This document shows positions 39,701 through 52,699 of a stretch of 64,000 nucleotides of DNA, in pieces. Source of the DNA: Centropus unirufus. Its lineage: Eukaryota > Chordata > Aves > Cuculiformes > Centropidae. A program made the position numbers and the translations under genes. The notes beneath the pieces were generated by a model, which saw nothing but the letters and a program-made list of their open reading frames with translations, was not told the DNA's origin and searched no databases. Position 1 is the stretch's first letter. Every line of letters starts with the position of its first letter. The stretch is taken from NCBI GenBank assembly GCA_013397695.1, contig VYZI01000147.1, positions 1 to 64,000 of the forward strand, in the 5' to 3' direction.

Positions 39701-42700
39701 CCAACCACTGAGGTTTTCTCATATTTCAGTCATTTGTAAGACTCATCAAACAGTACAGGGAAAATACACATCTGAACGTTAAAAGGATAATGAATGAGGA
39801 TGCCAAGGTTAGCTAAAAATAAATCTGATTCTTATCTCCCTGGCTGGAAAGCACACTGTGAACTAGGATTGACAGAAGATCAAACAACACAATCACCAAA
39901 TTATTTCTTCATTATTAATTCTTATTATTAATTATTAATTTCTTCTTTATTAATTCTTCTATTTCAAGCGGAACTTGCCATGGACACTCCCTGAAAGAGT
40001 CTTTTAATGCACTTGAATGTACCTGTAGAATATTCACACATTTCAGTAGGCATAGGCAAAAACATAGGCATTTCAATTCTTGCTAAGCCTCTAATCCCAG
40101 CTTAGAATAAGTTTAATAGTCACCTATTAAATGAGTAAATGGTTAATTGCATAGGTGCATTTTCCTCAGTTGGATCTTATGTGTGCGTACCCTCTAGAAT
40201 AAGGGACCTAAGGGGGAAAAGGAGCCAGGGGAGCGATGCAGCTCCTGTCCTTGACTAAAGGAAGGGTTATATTCTGCCATCTGCTGCATAGGTCATACGG
40301 CAGTGATGCTGTAATTCTGTTCATAACAGCACGGACTCCATCATCAGTTCTGTTTCTATGCAGGTCCATCGTTTGATAAATCCATAGTCTTCATCCATTT
40401 GGTTGTTTTTGACGTCTGTTCCATGTCTAGGGTACCACTTCACTACCTCTGCTGCAGGAATTTCCCACAGTATGGCCCTTTTTACCCAATCTAAAATCTG
40501 AGACAAGCTGTTCTGCCTCAAAAGCTGTCTAATGTGATTGTGCCAGTAGATGCATTTCAGGCTTTTAATTTTCTTTCTGTTTTTTTTTTTTTTCCCCTGG
40601 CATTAAATTACTTCCTGCTTGATCCTTTCCTCCTCAAACTTAGAAGAAGTAATCATCTGCAAGAGTGTGGTGCCCAGAATTATGTCCTTTGCTGTGCTCA
40701 CCCTTGAGGACCACTAGAAGGTTGTGCAAGTCTCCAGCCAGCTCACAGCATGCTGGGACACGTCCATGTCACTGTCCTAGGGAGTCTCTTTTTTTTTTTT
40801 TTTGCATTGCTTCACTGAAGAAGCTGCACAGAAATGGAGAAAGTAATGGAAAATCAGGGACTTAAGCAACTGCACGGCTCATCATGCTCAGTAGGTGAAT
40901 GCAAAATGAATATGTAGACAGAAGAAAATACAAGTTGTATCCAGTCGTGCAGGCCCCCAGAATTATGCACCCAGCATAATTCATGTTCACACCACAAAAC
41001 ACAGGTGGATGGATACCGAGTAAACAAAACATGACTTTAATTTATCCACTTAGCGCTTCAAGAAGATTTAAAATAAGACTTTTTCAGGAAGAGGTCACAA
41101 GCTATAAAAGTATGAGCCATGTTTCCTCTCCTGTCCATCAGTGGCCTTGTGTAACTCTCAAGTTTCCTCTCTCTGAGAAGAAAAGGTTCAGCTTTTCACC
41201 CCAGCCCAGTCATTTTACCTTTTTTGTTGTCAGGATCAAACATACCTTCCTGATTTTCTTCAAATGCCACTGCAGACAAAGATACGGGCACTATAGCAGC
41301 AGCCTCTTAGTGTTGACCTGTTCCTCTGTGCTAAAATATTGAATTAATGAATTAGCAACCTGGAAAATCAGCAGGCTACACTGCTGGATAAACGCAAGTT
41401 AACCAGTTAAAGTCAGCTTAAATTGTTAATACAAGCTGTAGGATTTACAGAGCTGAGAACTGTTTCTGTCATCTTAGACCCTACATTACAGTCTTTCATG
41501 TATTCAGGACCTGGCATGCCCGGCTATTTCTCAGACTTATATAAAAATAAAATCCAGTCAGCCTCGACCTTCTCCATGCCCTGGCTTCGATGGGTGGAAT
41601 AAGAATTGGGTATGAGGCCAGAAAACAGCTGGACCTCACTCTGGTCTGCTTCCCAGTCTGGAGGAATTAAGGGACCAGGGTTAGGGTTTATTGTGCAGCA
41701 CAACACTTTGCAGTTTAGACACCACTTGAGAAAGTTTAGAGCATTTTAGATTAATAATGAGTTTGTTGAATACCGTGCATCTAAAAATTATTTTTTCTCA
41801 ATTTAATCACAGCTGCCTCACCACCAGACAGTGGAAGAGTATGGACATTTCATTCTCTTTCCCTGTTTTTCTTGAAGTAGCATATCATTGATCTCCTGTT
41901 TCTTTAGAGTTATTTTTTGGAGTGGCTTTCTAAGCTTGACCTCTGGCTAAAGGAATAAACCCTATTTGTATACAGCAACAATTCACCCCATACATTTAAG
42001 CACTTGGAATCTAAAAACATCTTTATTTTTACCACCTTCATCCTTAAAGGAAGGTTTAATTTCATTAATGAGGTCACGGTACACCAGCTCTCAGCTTTTG
42101 TTTGCAGTGTCTGGAAACCCTGCACAACAGCTATCTCCAAAATGCCATGTTTGTTATCATGCTGCATTACTGTTTATTTTCTAAGCAATAAAGCAGACAC
42201 CTTTTAACAAAGACCAGACACTCAATTAGCCACAGACAAAGATTTTATTCAAGCAGTATTTAGTATCATTACAAAATCACCTTTTCGTAGGGCCAAAGGT
42301 ATTGAATCTAAACAGAAATACGTGTCAAATTGCTCTCTTCTGTATAAGTTCTACTTACAACATAATAATTTTTAAAATGCCAAGAAATGCAAGCACTACA
42401 CTTGCAGATGTCAGAATTTTCTAGTTAGGATCTTAAAGTTTTAACTCTGAATAACTTATTCATCTCATAACTCATTTAACCTCTCTCTAAAATATAATCT
42501 TGGAATGCAACTCTTAAGCTTTTTTTTTCTGAAGTGGAAAATTATTTATTTGGACTGAGTGCAAGCAATCTAATACTCTAAACTAATTAGAATATCTAAG
42601 TGAGTCATCCCAAAAGCTACTCTAATTGCTGTATTACTCCTGTTTTATTTTTAATACGATTTGTTTTAATATTTTCTTAGCATATTTTCAAAGAGAACAA

Positions 42701-43085
42701 GGTTTGTATGAAGGGTTGGTCTCCCTTTGATATTGTTTTACTTCATTGTCCAATTTAAATGAAGTTGGTTGAAGCTTAGAAGTCTCAAGGTTTCTGTGAG
42801 GATGCTAAGGATTGGCATTATAAATGTCTACATTAACAGTAAGGGCAGGAGAGGTCAGGAGCCTTCTGCTCTTTATGCCAGGAGTAGCTGCATCCTCACC
42901 AGTGAGTCAACCCTTTCTCCTACTGTGGTCCAGGAAAGAAGCTGAAAAAAGGCAAGCAGAGGGCAAAGGTGGCATCTAAAATGATGTACAGACGAACCAG
43001 AAATATGAAAAGGTGGGATGAAAGTGTGTGAGATAGAGAAGGGAGCTGAGGGTATTGGAAGGAAATATAGGAGGCAATGGGGAAG
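36736..43085. other. Intergenic DNA, no gene recognised
   Basis: AT-rich sequence holding a TATTAATTCTTATTATTAAT simple repeat near 39.91-39.96 kb and T-runs near 40.58 and 40.79 kb. The longest open frame (178 codons, 38,999-39,535) has no family signature, and its composition is what hydrophobic T-rich DNA gives by chance. Confidence 0.6.
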
Positions 43086-43089
43086 CCTG

Positions 43090-43265
43090 GGAGAATCATT
43101 GAATCATAGAATGGTTTAGGTTGGAAAGGCGTTTAAGGATCATGCAGTTCCAACCCCCTTGTCATAGACAGGGACACCTTCCACTGGATCCGGTTGCTTA
43201 AAACCTCATCCAACCTAGCCTTGATGGAGCATCCACAGCTTCTCTGAACAGCCTCTTCTAGAAGA
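43090..43265 (-). mobile_element. CR1 LINE 3' end (minus orientation)
   Basis: The plus strand starts GAATCATAGAATGGTTTAGGT then TTGGAAAGG, the reverse complement of a CR1 terminus, followed by CAGGGACACCTTCCACTGGAT. The copy breaks off near 43,265. Confidence 0.92.
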
Positions 43266-43457
43266 TGGTAGGAATATGCAGGAAACATAGGATACAACCA
43301 AAACCAGCGGCTCATGGGTTTACTCCTCAAGAAACAAAGTAGTGGCATCTTCTTAGCACTTTTTAATGGAACCTATTCTGCATCTTAACTGCCAGTGTTG
43401 TTTGAAAATAAGACTTTTGGCTTTCCTACATCTCTTCTTTGAAAAGTACCTCTTGAA

Positions 43458-43692
43458 TGTAGAATCATCAGGAGATCTCACATTGGAAGGGACCCACAAG
43501 AATCATTGAGTCCAACTCCCTGCTCCTCACAGGACTACTCATAATTACACCGTATTTCTAAGAGCATCATCCAAACGTTCCATGAACTCTGACATGCTTG
43601 ATTCCACAACCACTTCCCTGGGGAAGCTGTTGCAGTGACCAACCACACTCAGTGGAGAACTTTTTCCCTAATGTCCAATCTGAATTTGAATC
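43458..43692 (-). mobile_element. CR1 LINE 3' end (minus orientation), different subfamily
   Basis: The reverse-complement CR1 sequence includes TTGGAAGGGACCCACAAG, AATCATTGAGTCCAACTCCC, CTTCCCTGGGGAAGC and CTTTTTCCCTAATGTCCAATC. It differs from the neighbouring copy in its tail, so it is a separate insertion. Confidence 0.92.
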
Positions 43693-44359
43693 AGTATTTA
43701 AAATTAGAAGAGGTCGGTATAAATGATCATGGAATTTAGACACTGTCTTGGGATTTCCAAATCTTTTTCAAACTTTAGAAAATATGATTTGCAGAGTTCT
43801 GGTTTTACAAATCTGGTAAGTCCAGTGATCAGAAATTGGCTCTGCTGTTGTCATCTTTATTTTCAGCTAATGAATGTATTGTGATTTATGAATAACAGAG
43901 GTCTTAAAACAAGTATTGAACCTTATATCTGGATTCTGATTGAGGGATGCAAGAGAAATTCTTTTAGCTTGGGTAGAGCACTGTGAGCGGGTTACCTTGA
44001 ACTACCTGGAATCGATTCAGTTTTCATCAACCTACCTAGAGCAGAACACTTCTAAAAACCTGGCTGCAGTGTGTTGACGGGCATTTTTTCTCAGTATCCT
44101 GACAATAGCAAGTACGGTATGCTGCTAGAGGATGCTGCCCACACACTACATAAGAGCATGATGGGGAAATACACACTTACTATGCTTTCTTTTTTGGAGG
44201 GATCTCTTCTAATTGTATCCTAAGTGAGGATGTGACCAAACAGCTGGGTATAGGGTGCTTCAAGATGCAGGCAGAAGTTTTTGTGGTTTGTTAGACCACG
44301 TGGTTGTCAGCAAGAGAGAAAGCACCGGAAATTTGTACAAAATAAACCATGTTGTAATG

Positions 44360-44685
44360 GACATTCTCTCCTCAACTGTCTTTTCCGGTTATATTTCCCA
44401 AGTGACAGGTGACAGGGCAAGGGAGAACCACATCAAGCTGCACCAGGGCAAGTTCAGGTTGAACATTAGGGAAAGCTTTTCACTGAAAGGGTCATCAGGC
44501 ACTGGCAGAGGCTGTGCAGGGAGGTGGTGGAGTCACCAGCCCTGGAGATGTTTAAAAGACGGGTAGGTGAGGTACTTAAGGATACGGCTTAGTGGCAGAA
44601 TGGTACATATGGACTTGATCTCTTTTCCATCTCTTTTCTGATGGTCTTTTCCAAGCTGGTGATTCTATGATTCTGTAGCAGGAAA
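44360..44685 (+). mobile_element. CR1 LINE 3' end
   Basis: Shows AGTTCAGGTTGAACATTAGGG, the ATCAGGCACTGGCAGAGG block, GAGGTGGTGGAGTCACCA and GGTGATTCTATGATTCTG at the end. The left boundary is estimated. Confidence 0.92.
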
Positions 44686-47600
44686 ACTAACACCAAGAAG
44701 GTGAGTGGAGTTAGTATTTCCAGACCAGTGATGACTAACACTGGCACCAAAGCTTAACGGACCTATGCGAAGCACAGGCTATCCAAAAAGGAGCGTGTCA
44801 TGCGTAGGAAGGTCGCTACATAGAAACTGGCCACGTACGGCTGCTGTGTGGTATTGCAGCGTAGCAGAGAGCCACAGGCTTTCTGTGAAGGTTGTTCACT
44901 TAGCATGGCTGTCATGATTTTCAAATGGGACTGGACTGCAGAGAGCTTTTCACATTTTCTTGGATAGTAAAGGGCAGTTCCAGGCCCTATTGCAGGGAGA
45001 ACCATAGAGCCAAATAGTTGATTAATGCTCTCTGTTTTGTGCCTGATAAATTTTATGGATTACAGTGAATGAAAGGCTAATTTGTCACCTAAAGCACATA
45101 TTGATATAAATGTGATCACTTTTCTGCACTACCTAACTTGGGTTAATGGACTTTTGCTTAAATGCATTGCGTTTCTGGCATGTTCTGACTGTATCCATAA
45201 TGTCTTTGTGTGGCCTGAACTTCCTATTCATTACAAATGGGTGAACAGCAATAAGCACTCAACAAACAGATATTTCTTAAGCTGTCAAACTGAAAGCCTG
45301 AATAACCTAAAGAGGAGTGCAATCAGACCTGCCAACTGTAAACAAAAAACACTTTTCTAAAATGCAGAGTGGCTTACAAATCAAACAAAACTGAAAAGTT
45401 CGGTTGAACTGCAGCTCAACTGTAGTTTATGAAAGCATTAATACATAAAAGAACAAAGGCAGCACCAGTGCCCGATACCAACTGCCTGCTTTTCTGTTGG
45501 TTTTTTTTTTCTCTTTTTCCTTCCTGCTTCTTTCATGCACAGTGCAACACACCACAGGCACACAAAGGGAAAGGGCTGCAGGGTTCCCTGAATTGTTCCA
45601 GTTAACTCTCTTCATGTTTGACTGCCAACTCCCATGCACAGAGATCAGAGAGAGACTTGAAGAGATTTCAATGTCTTGCTAATAAGCTGAAGCAGCAGCA
45701 GGGCAAAAAGTAGGTGTTCATTTCTCCATGCAGAGACCTGAGCATGCCCAGATGCTGTCCCTCTGAGTTGGGCCCTTCCCTTTAGCATCTACCTGTAAGA
45801 AATTCTTCTAAAATTCTTAGGTCAGCACACGCTTACACCTGACTTTGAAAAGATAATGTAATTACCTTAGTTACTTTTTCCCGTTATCTCCATTCTTGCA
45901 AGCTGCTTTTTCTGTTCCTTCCTCTTTTCCTGCAGTGCTTCAGAATTCTCTACTGAACTTTGGACATGGTGTTAGGTGCTGCACATTTCCACTTGTTCCT
46001 CTGTAGCAGCATGCGTGGAGTGAGGTGGGAAAATGCTCTCGATCTCCAACCTGGAGCCTCAGACCACAATGACAGTCTGGTCATCTTCTGTACGTATATA
46101 GTAGAAACCGACCCCTCCATGCCACTTTCCACTTCCATAGAAAAAGGCCATGGATCACAAATGTGTCATGTTAGAATTTTTTGCCTGACCCACACCCACA
46201 GGTTGCAGGCAAATATTGAGTAACATAAAAAAAAAAATCACAATAGATTCTTTTATTAATTTAGGTATTATTTTTAAGAAAGGTGTCTTAGAAAAGAGAA
46301 AGCAATAGGACTGTCAGTGAAACAGTTATCAAGGAACAGAAAAAAAAGTGCTGAGTTTATTAGTCAAGGCAGTCTGTCTTTCATAGCAAATCTTAAAAAA
46401 ACATGCATGTTTTGGAAACCCCAGAATTAGAAAAAGGTGTCTTTTTCAGCCTTGGAAGAGGAGAGTGCCCTTTCAAGGATACAATAGTTCTTTTCAGAAG
46501 ACTGGTGACTGTGCAACCTGTCTGTCAATGGAAGTCTCATTTCAGGGCAAGCCTTGCTCTACCACTTTAGGTAGCTATTGACTAACATTACTGATTGACT
46601 ACAATTCCTGTTGCATAAAAAAATCTGTAAACATCACCTCTTTAACAAGAGTAAAAATCAGGGAACAGACCCAGATAAATTGCTTAAGCCACCGCTTTTT
46701 GAACGGTGTCTGTTGAACCAGGCTCCTCCCTCACCCCAAGTTAAAGGGAGGAGAGAAGAGAACCGTCTGGACTTTGGCATTGTGGGCTTGCTTGGGGACT
46801 TCAGCCAAAAACACCTCTCCTCCTTTCCCCCTTGTTTTTCCTATTCCATGCCAACGCACAGTTTCCACAGAAACAGAGTAACACAACTGGTAAAGGGCTT
46901 GGGTGCCTCTCTGAATCAAATCTTTTTTAACAAGAGTCTGAATATAGTGTTGACTAATTAACACCTCATTTTGGTTGAAAGCTTTACTAAAGTTTAGATT
47001 CAGAGGTTACCTGGATAATAAAAATAATATTTGGAATTCCTCTCTCAATATTTCAAACCTTGCATAACAACTCCATAGGTTGCCTGACTCTGGCAGTGGA
47101 GACAATAAGGTAATAATCTGTTTTTTCATTTGGTTCAGGGCTTTTCCAGATTTCTTTTCCCCTTACTATTCACCAACAATACTAGCAAGTGTCTGACACA
47201 AGCCCAGAATAAAGCAAACCACTTATCATCCCACTATATGCCTTCCACCATGTCCCCCAGCCAAGCTTAGATTCAAAGCAGAATCCTCTGCAATTAACTT
47301 CATAATTACAAGGTAAAATATACATTGAAAAATACAGTGAAGGTGGATGCTCTGAGGACACACGCTGTGTTCCCACATGACCACCAAGCAGGTGCCTGAG
47401 AGACTGGATTCACTGAAAGGCGTACTCAAAGCTCACACTGAGCTGGCCTCCTGACCTCCTCACAGACCTTCCAGCTGCCTGTGGATAATTTCCCTGTCAG
47501 AAAAATGTTGTCATGCCAGTCCTAGGCTCAATGATTAAGAACTGACGCGTATCTCTTGCTCCATGAAACAGGCAAACATTGCCGGGGTGTCTTCATGGTT

Positions 47601-50310
47601 CTGGTCCTCATCCTCAGCTGCACAGAGGAGCTTACTTGTGTGCTCCCAGTAAGGATGCACGGGCCCAGTGAACGCCCAGCCAGACAAGCTGTGAAATGCC
47701 CCTGTGTTCCTCTTCCCTGTTTCCTACTTGAAACCACGAGTGTTTACTCCTTCTGGGCACTACCTGAAGTCAGTTGTGCTCCTTACGTCTAGTAGCCAGG
47801 AGAACTCAGGGATTACTTTTGCCAGAGCTATCCAGTTTGGACAACTCCTTAAGTGAACAAAGGAATGATGTCCCAGGCAGCAGGAAAGATAAAGGTGATA
47901 GAAAGGTGGAGGTCTGCCTGTTTTCTGGAAGAATAATTATTGTAATACTTGCCCTTTTACTGCCTTTGCAGAAATTGAATACTGTCAGTCACAGATACTC
48001 AATCTGTGGGCAATAACATCCTGTTTTGTCTACATAGCTGCAGAGCTTTACAACCTCCCTGAATCGAACCTCTAACAGGTACAGAAGAAATAGTGTTTCA
48101 GTAACTCCCAATTCTCTAGCTAAAGTTTCACTTCATCTTCTACAGGCACATAAATACTTAATTTAAAATTACCTTGTACAGCGCAGTCACTGATGATTTG
48201 TTTAAAGCTACCTTTATATGATTAATTTTTAGAGAGGAACAAACTTGGTCAAAAAAATCCCCAGTCCTCTCTGCCTAAAGTTCTCATTGATTTTCCACCT
48301 TTCTCCTACTGGAAACTAATTGACCAAGGGATTTGGAGCGATTAATTCGAAAAATAAGCAGCTTTTCTTTTTATAAAAAGGGATGGGGGAAGGGAAAACA
48401 GGAAGAGTCAACTTAGGATGATGGTCTGTTAAAGCAACATAAAGCTGCATAATTTGTGGTCTCTGAAAATCATTTTTTGGTCATAATTTTGGAAATCTGT
48501 ATTATTCTTTCCAGACTGTTTTCAACATACTTCAAACTACCTCCTCACTCAAATTACTCACTGTGGGCATTAAGTTCTCCATCTCTGTAAAAAAACCCCA
48601 TTTTTTAAATGATAATGTACTTTTAGATTTTCATGGTAATGAATTACCACCTCCACTTTTCACTCCATGCAAGGCTTCAAAATAAGCACTAGAAATGTAA
48701 ACAACCTACATATGAAAAATACGCTAAGCTTTTAATAGTTTTTCATTTTAATTCTCAGTGGTGCTATTAATGACAGGTAAAAATTAGACCAGTTAAGTGC
48801 AACTGGTGCAAAGAGGTGTAAAATTACAACTTATCTGCCTGATTGATTGTGTCCCTGGGAGAGATAAAACTGAAGACTGAGTGCAATTATTGCTGCTCCA
48901 TGTCATTAGCTCTTTTCCATGGAGTGGGAACAGTTCAACTTTGTACCTGTGGGTTTCTGAGGAGTATCTTTGGAGAAGACTGATTTGTTGCGCGTCTCAC
49001 TTGTGATCTCTTCCTATTTTAGTTCTCTTCTACGCTCTCACCTGCCAATATCCTGATTCCTGGGGAGCCTGAGAGCGGCAGGATATCACAAACATGTTAC
49101 AGGCCAAAACAAACTTCTTTTAGGTTGCATTAAATAAAGTTTCTATGGGCATGTACTGCTATTCACATTTCAATTGAGATATTTTAATGATACCACTTTG
49201 CAGGTATATTGGACCATTTATAATAAAGTATTTTTAATTGTGAAACCAACCAGAGGAAAAAATCAAGCTGAGGTTGCAACCATATAATTCTTTTCTTGTG
49301 ACACGTTACATTATACAGCTGTACATAAAAGGAGCACTTGACTAATGGAGAGAAAAAATGGTCATGACTGCGTGCCCGTTGCCAGCCCACACTTGGAAAT
49401 CACATTAGGGATAGACTGTATCCGAAGGCAGCCCAGCATGCCATCTTTTAAGTATTGATGGTCCCTACTTGCCAGAGTGGCTGTTTTATCTCAGAAGCAG
49501 AACTAGAGATTCTTTCCTTACAGCTCCTGAACCACAAGAATTATAGCCTCAAGGATTTTGGCTACAGACTCTCAGACACAGGCAAATATTTATTTAATAT
49601 GCCAGATATTGATACCTGGCATCAAGCAAGGGGTAGTAAATTTTTCTGAATATATAAGAAAACTTCAGAAATGCATAGTAATGACATTATTAGCTATTTA
49701 CCTTGTGGAAGCACCTGCAAGTCCTTCAAAATACTGGTTCTTCACTGTATGAGGCACTTCATACCACTCCAAATTCCATCCAAGTTGATGGTAATGGGTG
49801 GTAGATGAACATCGTCAACAACAAGAACTGACAGTGGGGTAATTACCATGCCAAGCACAGGCTGTGGCATACAAGCTACTTAATTACTGGCAAGAATTTT
49901 GCAGACGGGAAGGTACTTAATGTAGCAATTTTTAGGAGGAAATTAAGGATTTTATGGAACTTCTCCTGCACGAGGTAAAAGAAACAAAAAGTTATATGAA
50001 TAAAAAGTCGGACCCATGCATAGAGGAAGTCTTGCTGAAGGATCTCCCAGCCAGGTATTTTCAGCCAAATAATAGGTCTTTGCCTGGGAGAGGTGAGGGT
50101 ATTCCCTTTCATCATCTACATACCAGAGCTACGGTCACTGGTCAGATGACTGCAACTGCAAGGTCCAAATTATGCATAGCTCTTTTTATATTGCCCCTAC
50201 CACCAAGGCCTGGGAGTTGGACAATAGCTAGGACAATCCTAGCTTTGGATTCCTCAGTGATGTTATGTCTTCAGAGGTACCACACCTTGGTATGTTATCA
50301 CTAATGTCTA
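44686..50310. other. Intergenic DNA, no gene recognised
   Basis: Mixed AT-rich sequence with T/C-rich and A-rich stretches (for example T-runs at 45.50 kb). Open frames are all under about 120 codons without family signatures. No CR1 or exon was recognised. Confidence 0.55.
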
Positions 50311-50311
50311 C

Positions 50312-50652
50312 CCTTCCAGTACTTAAAGGAGGCCTACAGGAAAGCTGGGAAGGGGCTCTTTGTCAGAGAACGCAGTGATAGGAGAAGGGGAAATGGGTTT
50401 AAGCTGAAAGAGGAGAGATTTAGATTAGGTATTAGGAAGAATTTTTTTACTGTGAGGGTGGGGAGGCACTGGCACAGGTTGCTCAGAGAAATCATGGATG
50501 CCCCATCCCTGGAGGTGTTCAAGGCCACGTTGGATGAGGTTTGGAGCAACTGAATCCAGTGGAAGGTGTTCCTGCCCATAGCAGAGGTCTTGGAACTGGA
50601 TGATCTTTAAGGTCCCTTCTAACCCAAACCATTCTATGATTCTGATTCTATC
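50312..50652 (+). mobile_element. CR1 LINE 3' end
   Basis: Has CTTCCAGTACTTAAAGGAGGC, AGATTTAGATTAGGTATTAGG, the GAGGCACTGGCACAGGTTGC block and a terminal CATTCTATGATTCTGATTCT. Confidence 0.94.
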
Positions 50653-50714
50653 GCTGTTTCCAGTCCACTTGATCTGTTCACAGGGGCACATTAAACCCAT
50701 TCCTGATACCCCTA

Positions 50715-51112
50715 TGTGAGGATTGAAGGCATGGACTCAGCTTGGCGCACAGAAGAAAGACCCTTTATTGTGCTCCATTACTTCTTTTTATACTTTTGTT
50801 ATCTAAAATACACGCTGTTTACTTTACATTGATTGGCTATTGTTAGTGGTTCACACACCTAAGCTATACATTTCATTGGCTAACTCTATCAATTCACATG
50901 CCATGCTCTCCGTCCACTCCACCAGCTTTCCCAGCTTCTCACAGCCGCTTTTCCCACTTGCTTCTTTATCGCTCAAGGCTGTTCCATATCTCCTCATGTC
51001 CTTTGGCCTGCAAAAACCCCTGCTATGCCCCTACCGGTTTCTAGTAGGTTATTTGAATTGCAAGTGAGAAAGGTGAACAGGGGGAAAACTAAAGCTCTGT
51101 GACAAAGACACA
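50715..51112 (-). mobile_element. Solo LTR of an endogenous retrovirus (old copy, minus orientation)
   Basis: Read on the minus strand, the block holds a TATAAAAAG box (50,784-50,792), an AATAAA signal 14 bases further on (764-769 of 50 kb) and a short end segment closing in CTCACA. This is the layout of a retroviral LTR with a short R region. Terminal TGTGAG and GACACA on the plus strand give possible ends, about 400 bp apart. I found no convincing target-site duplication, and no internal retroviral gene adjoins it, so it is a solo LTR with uncertain left and right limits. Confidence 0.55.
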
Positions 51113-51717
51113 GCTTTGATGCGCCAGCACTTGATAAAATAAATCTTCATGGATCCATCTCTTCTCAGAACTAAGGATAGCCACAAATCTTCACTCCTTT
51201 TCTAAGTGCAGCGTGGGTTTCCTTGGTGTGGTCTATGCTAGCCATAGGGCAATGCATGCGTACTTGGGATTTTTTAAGCCTGAACCAAGATATTCTGCTG
51301 TGTTTATTCCCCTCTTGAGGTTAAATAAGAAAGTGAGGGGAAAATAAGTCATCCACATGTGCATAGAAGTTTCAAGTCTCATCTCATATGAGTGTGATGA
51401 ATAGAAGACAACTAGAGAATGTGAAGTAAGAGAACCTAAACAGTGGCTTTAATGGCCTAGCAAAGAGGAAGTCTGAGGCTGGCCAGAATTAAGATATGAC
51501 CCAAAAGGACTTAAAAGTAAAGACAAATCATACGTGTTGAAGTTGATGAAAAGACATTCTTTGCACCACTGCGTGAGATGGAAAGGAGGGTAGAAGATGA
51601 TAATCTGTCAATGTCAGAAAGGACTCATAGTACAGATCCAGCCTAGGTTGATCCACGTTAAAATTGGCAGCATGATTTACATAGATACAGTGTAGGTTTT
51701 TAAATGGTGATCAAACA

Positions 51718-52310
51718 CGCCAGTGTCTTGGGACACTGACTGTAGAGGGATCTGGAGGGGGTGGATCAATGGGATGAGGCACTTCAGTCACAACAACCCC
51801 ATGCTGCGTGACAGGCTTGGACATTGAGGTGCTGGAATGTTTCCAAAGGAGGGCAACAAAGCTGAAGGGGCTGGAGCACGAGTGTTATGAGGAGCGGCTG
51901 AGGGAAACTGCCACTGTTTAGCCTGGAAAGAAGGAATGAGAGGAAATGACCCCAAGTTGTGACAGGAGGTTTAAACTGGCTATTAGAAAAACATTCTTCA
52001 CTGAAAGAGGTGAAGCATTGGAACAGGTGTCTACAACTATTTGAAAGGAGGTTGTAGCGAGGTGGGTGTTGGTCTCTTCCCCAAAGTGATGAGAGGAAAT
52101 GGCCTCAAGTTGCACTCGGGAGGTTCAGACTGGACATTAGGAAAAGATTTCTTCACCAAAATGGTTATCAGGCACTGGCACAGGCTGCCCAGGAAGATGG
52201 TTGAGTCCCCATCCCTGGAGGTGTTTTAAAAGAGGGGTAGATGAAGTTCTCAGGGGTACGATTTAGTAGTGGACAGGAACTTGGGCTTGATGATCTCAAA
52301 GGTGACTCTA
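51718..52310 (+). mobile_element. CR1 LINE 3' fragment, rearranged
   Basis: Begins with a ORF2-end remnant (GTGCTGGAATGTTTCCAAAGG, then GAGGAGCGGCTGAGGGAAAC). It then shows the 3' UTR block twice, at about 51,940-52,020 and 52,090-52,170, each with GAGAGGAAATG and TTCTTCAC. It ends with GATGATCTCAAAGGTGACTC. Two CR1 pieces are joined or one is internally duplicated. Confidence 0.9.
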
Positions 52311-52458
52311 TGAAATGGTTGAGTCCCCATCCCTGGAAGTGTTAAAAAAACGTGTAGATGTGGTACTGTGGGACATAGTTTAGTGGGCACAGTGGTGTTG
52401 GGCTGATGGTTGGACTGGGTGATCTTAGAGGTCTTTTCTGACCTAAATGATTCTAATA
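52311..52458 (+). mobile_element. CR1 LINE tail, additional copy
   Basis: A second CR1 tail starts at GGTTGAGTCCCCATCCCTGG and ends TGACCTAAATGATTCTAA, immediately after the previous one. Confidence 0.85.
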
Positions 52459-52699
52459 TGAAATTAGCACGATTTGTTTCAACTGTTGGAGGAGCTCGGG
52501 AAGGCCACTATCCTGGATACAAGACTCCCTGTTTTGGCAACATCTGCCATCTTTTGGGAGGGAAACTTTCTGTGGAGCTGCTGTTCTTCAGTGAATCCCC
52601 GCGCGTCTCCCTTAGGAGCCTCTGATTCTTACCGCAGAAGGAAGACACCGCAGTGATGGAGTGCTGTGCCAGAGCAGCCCCTGCATGGAAACCCCTGCC

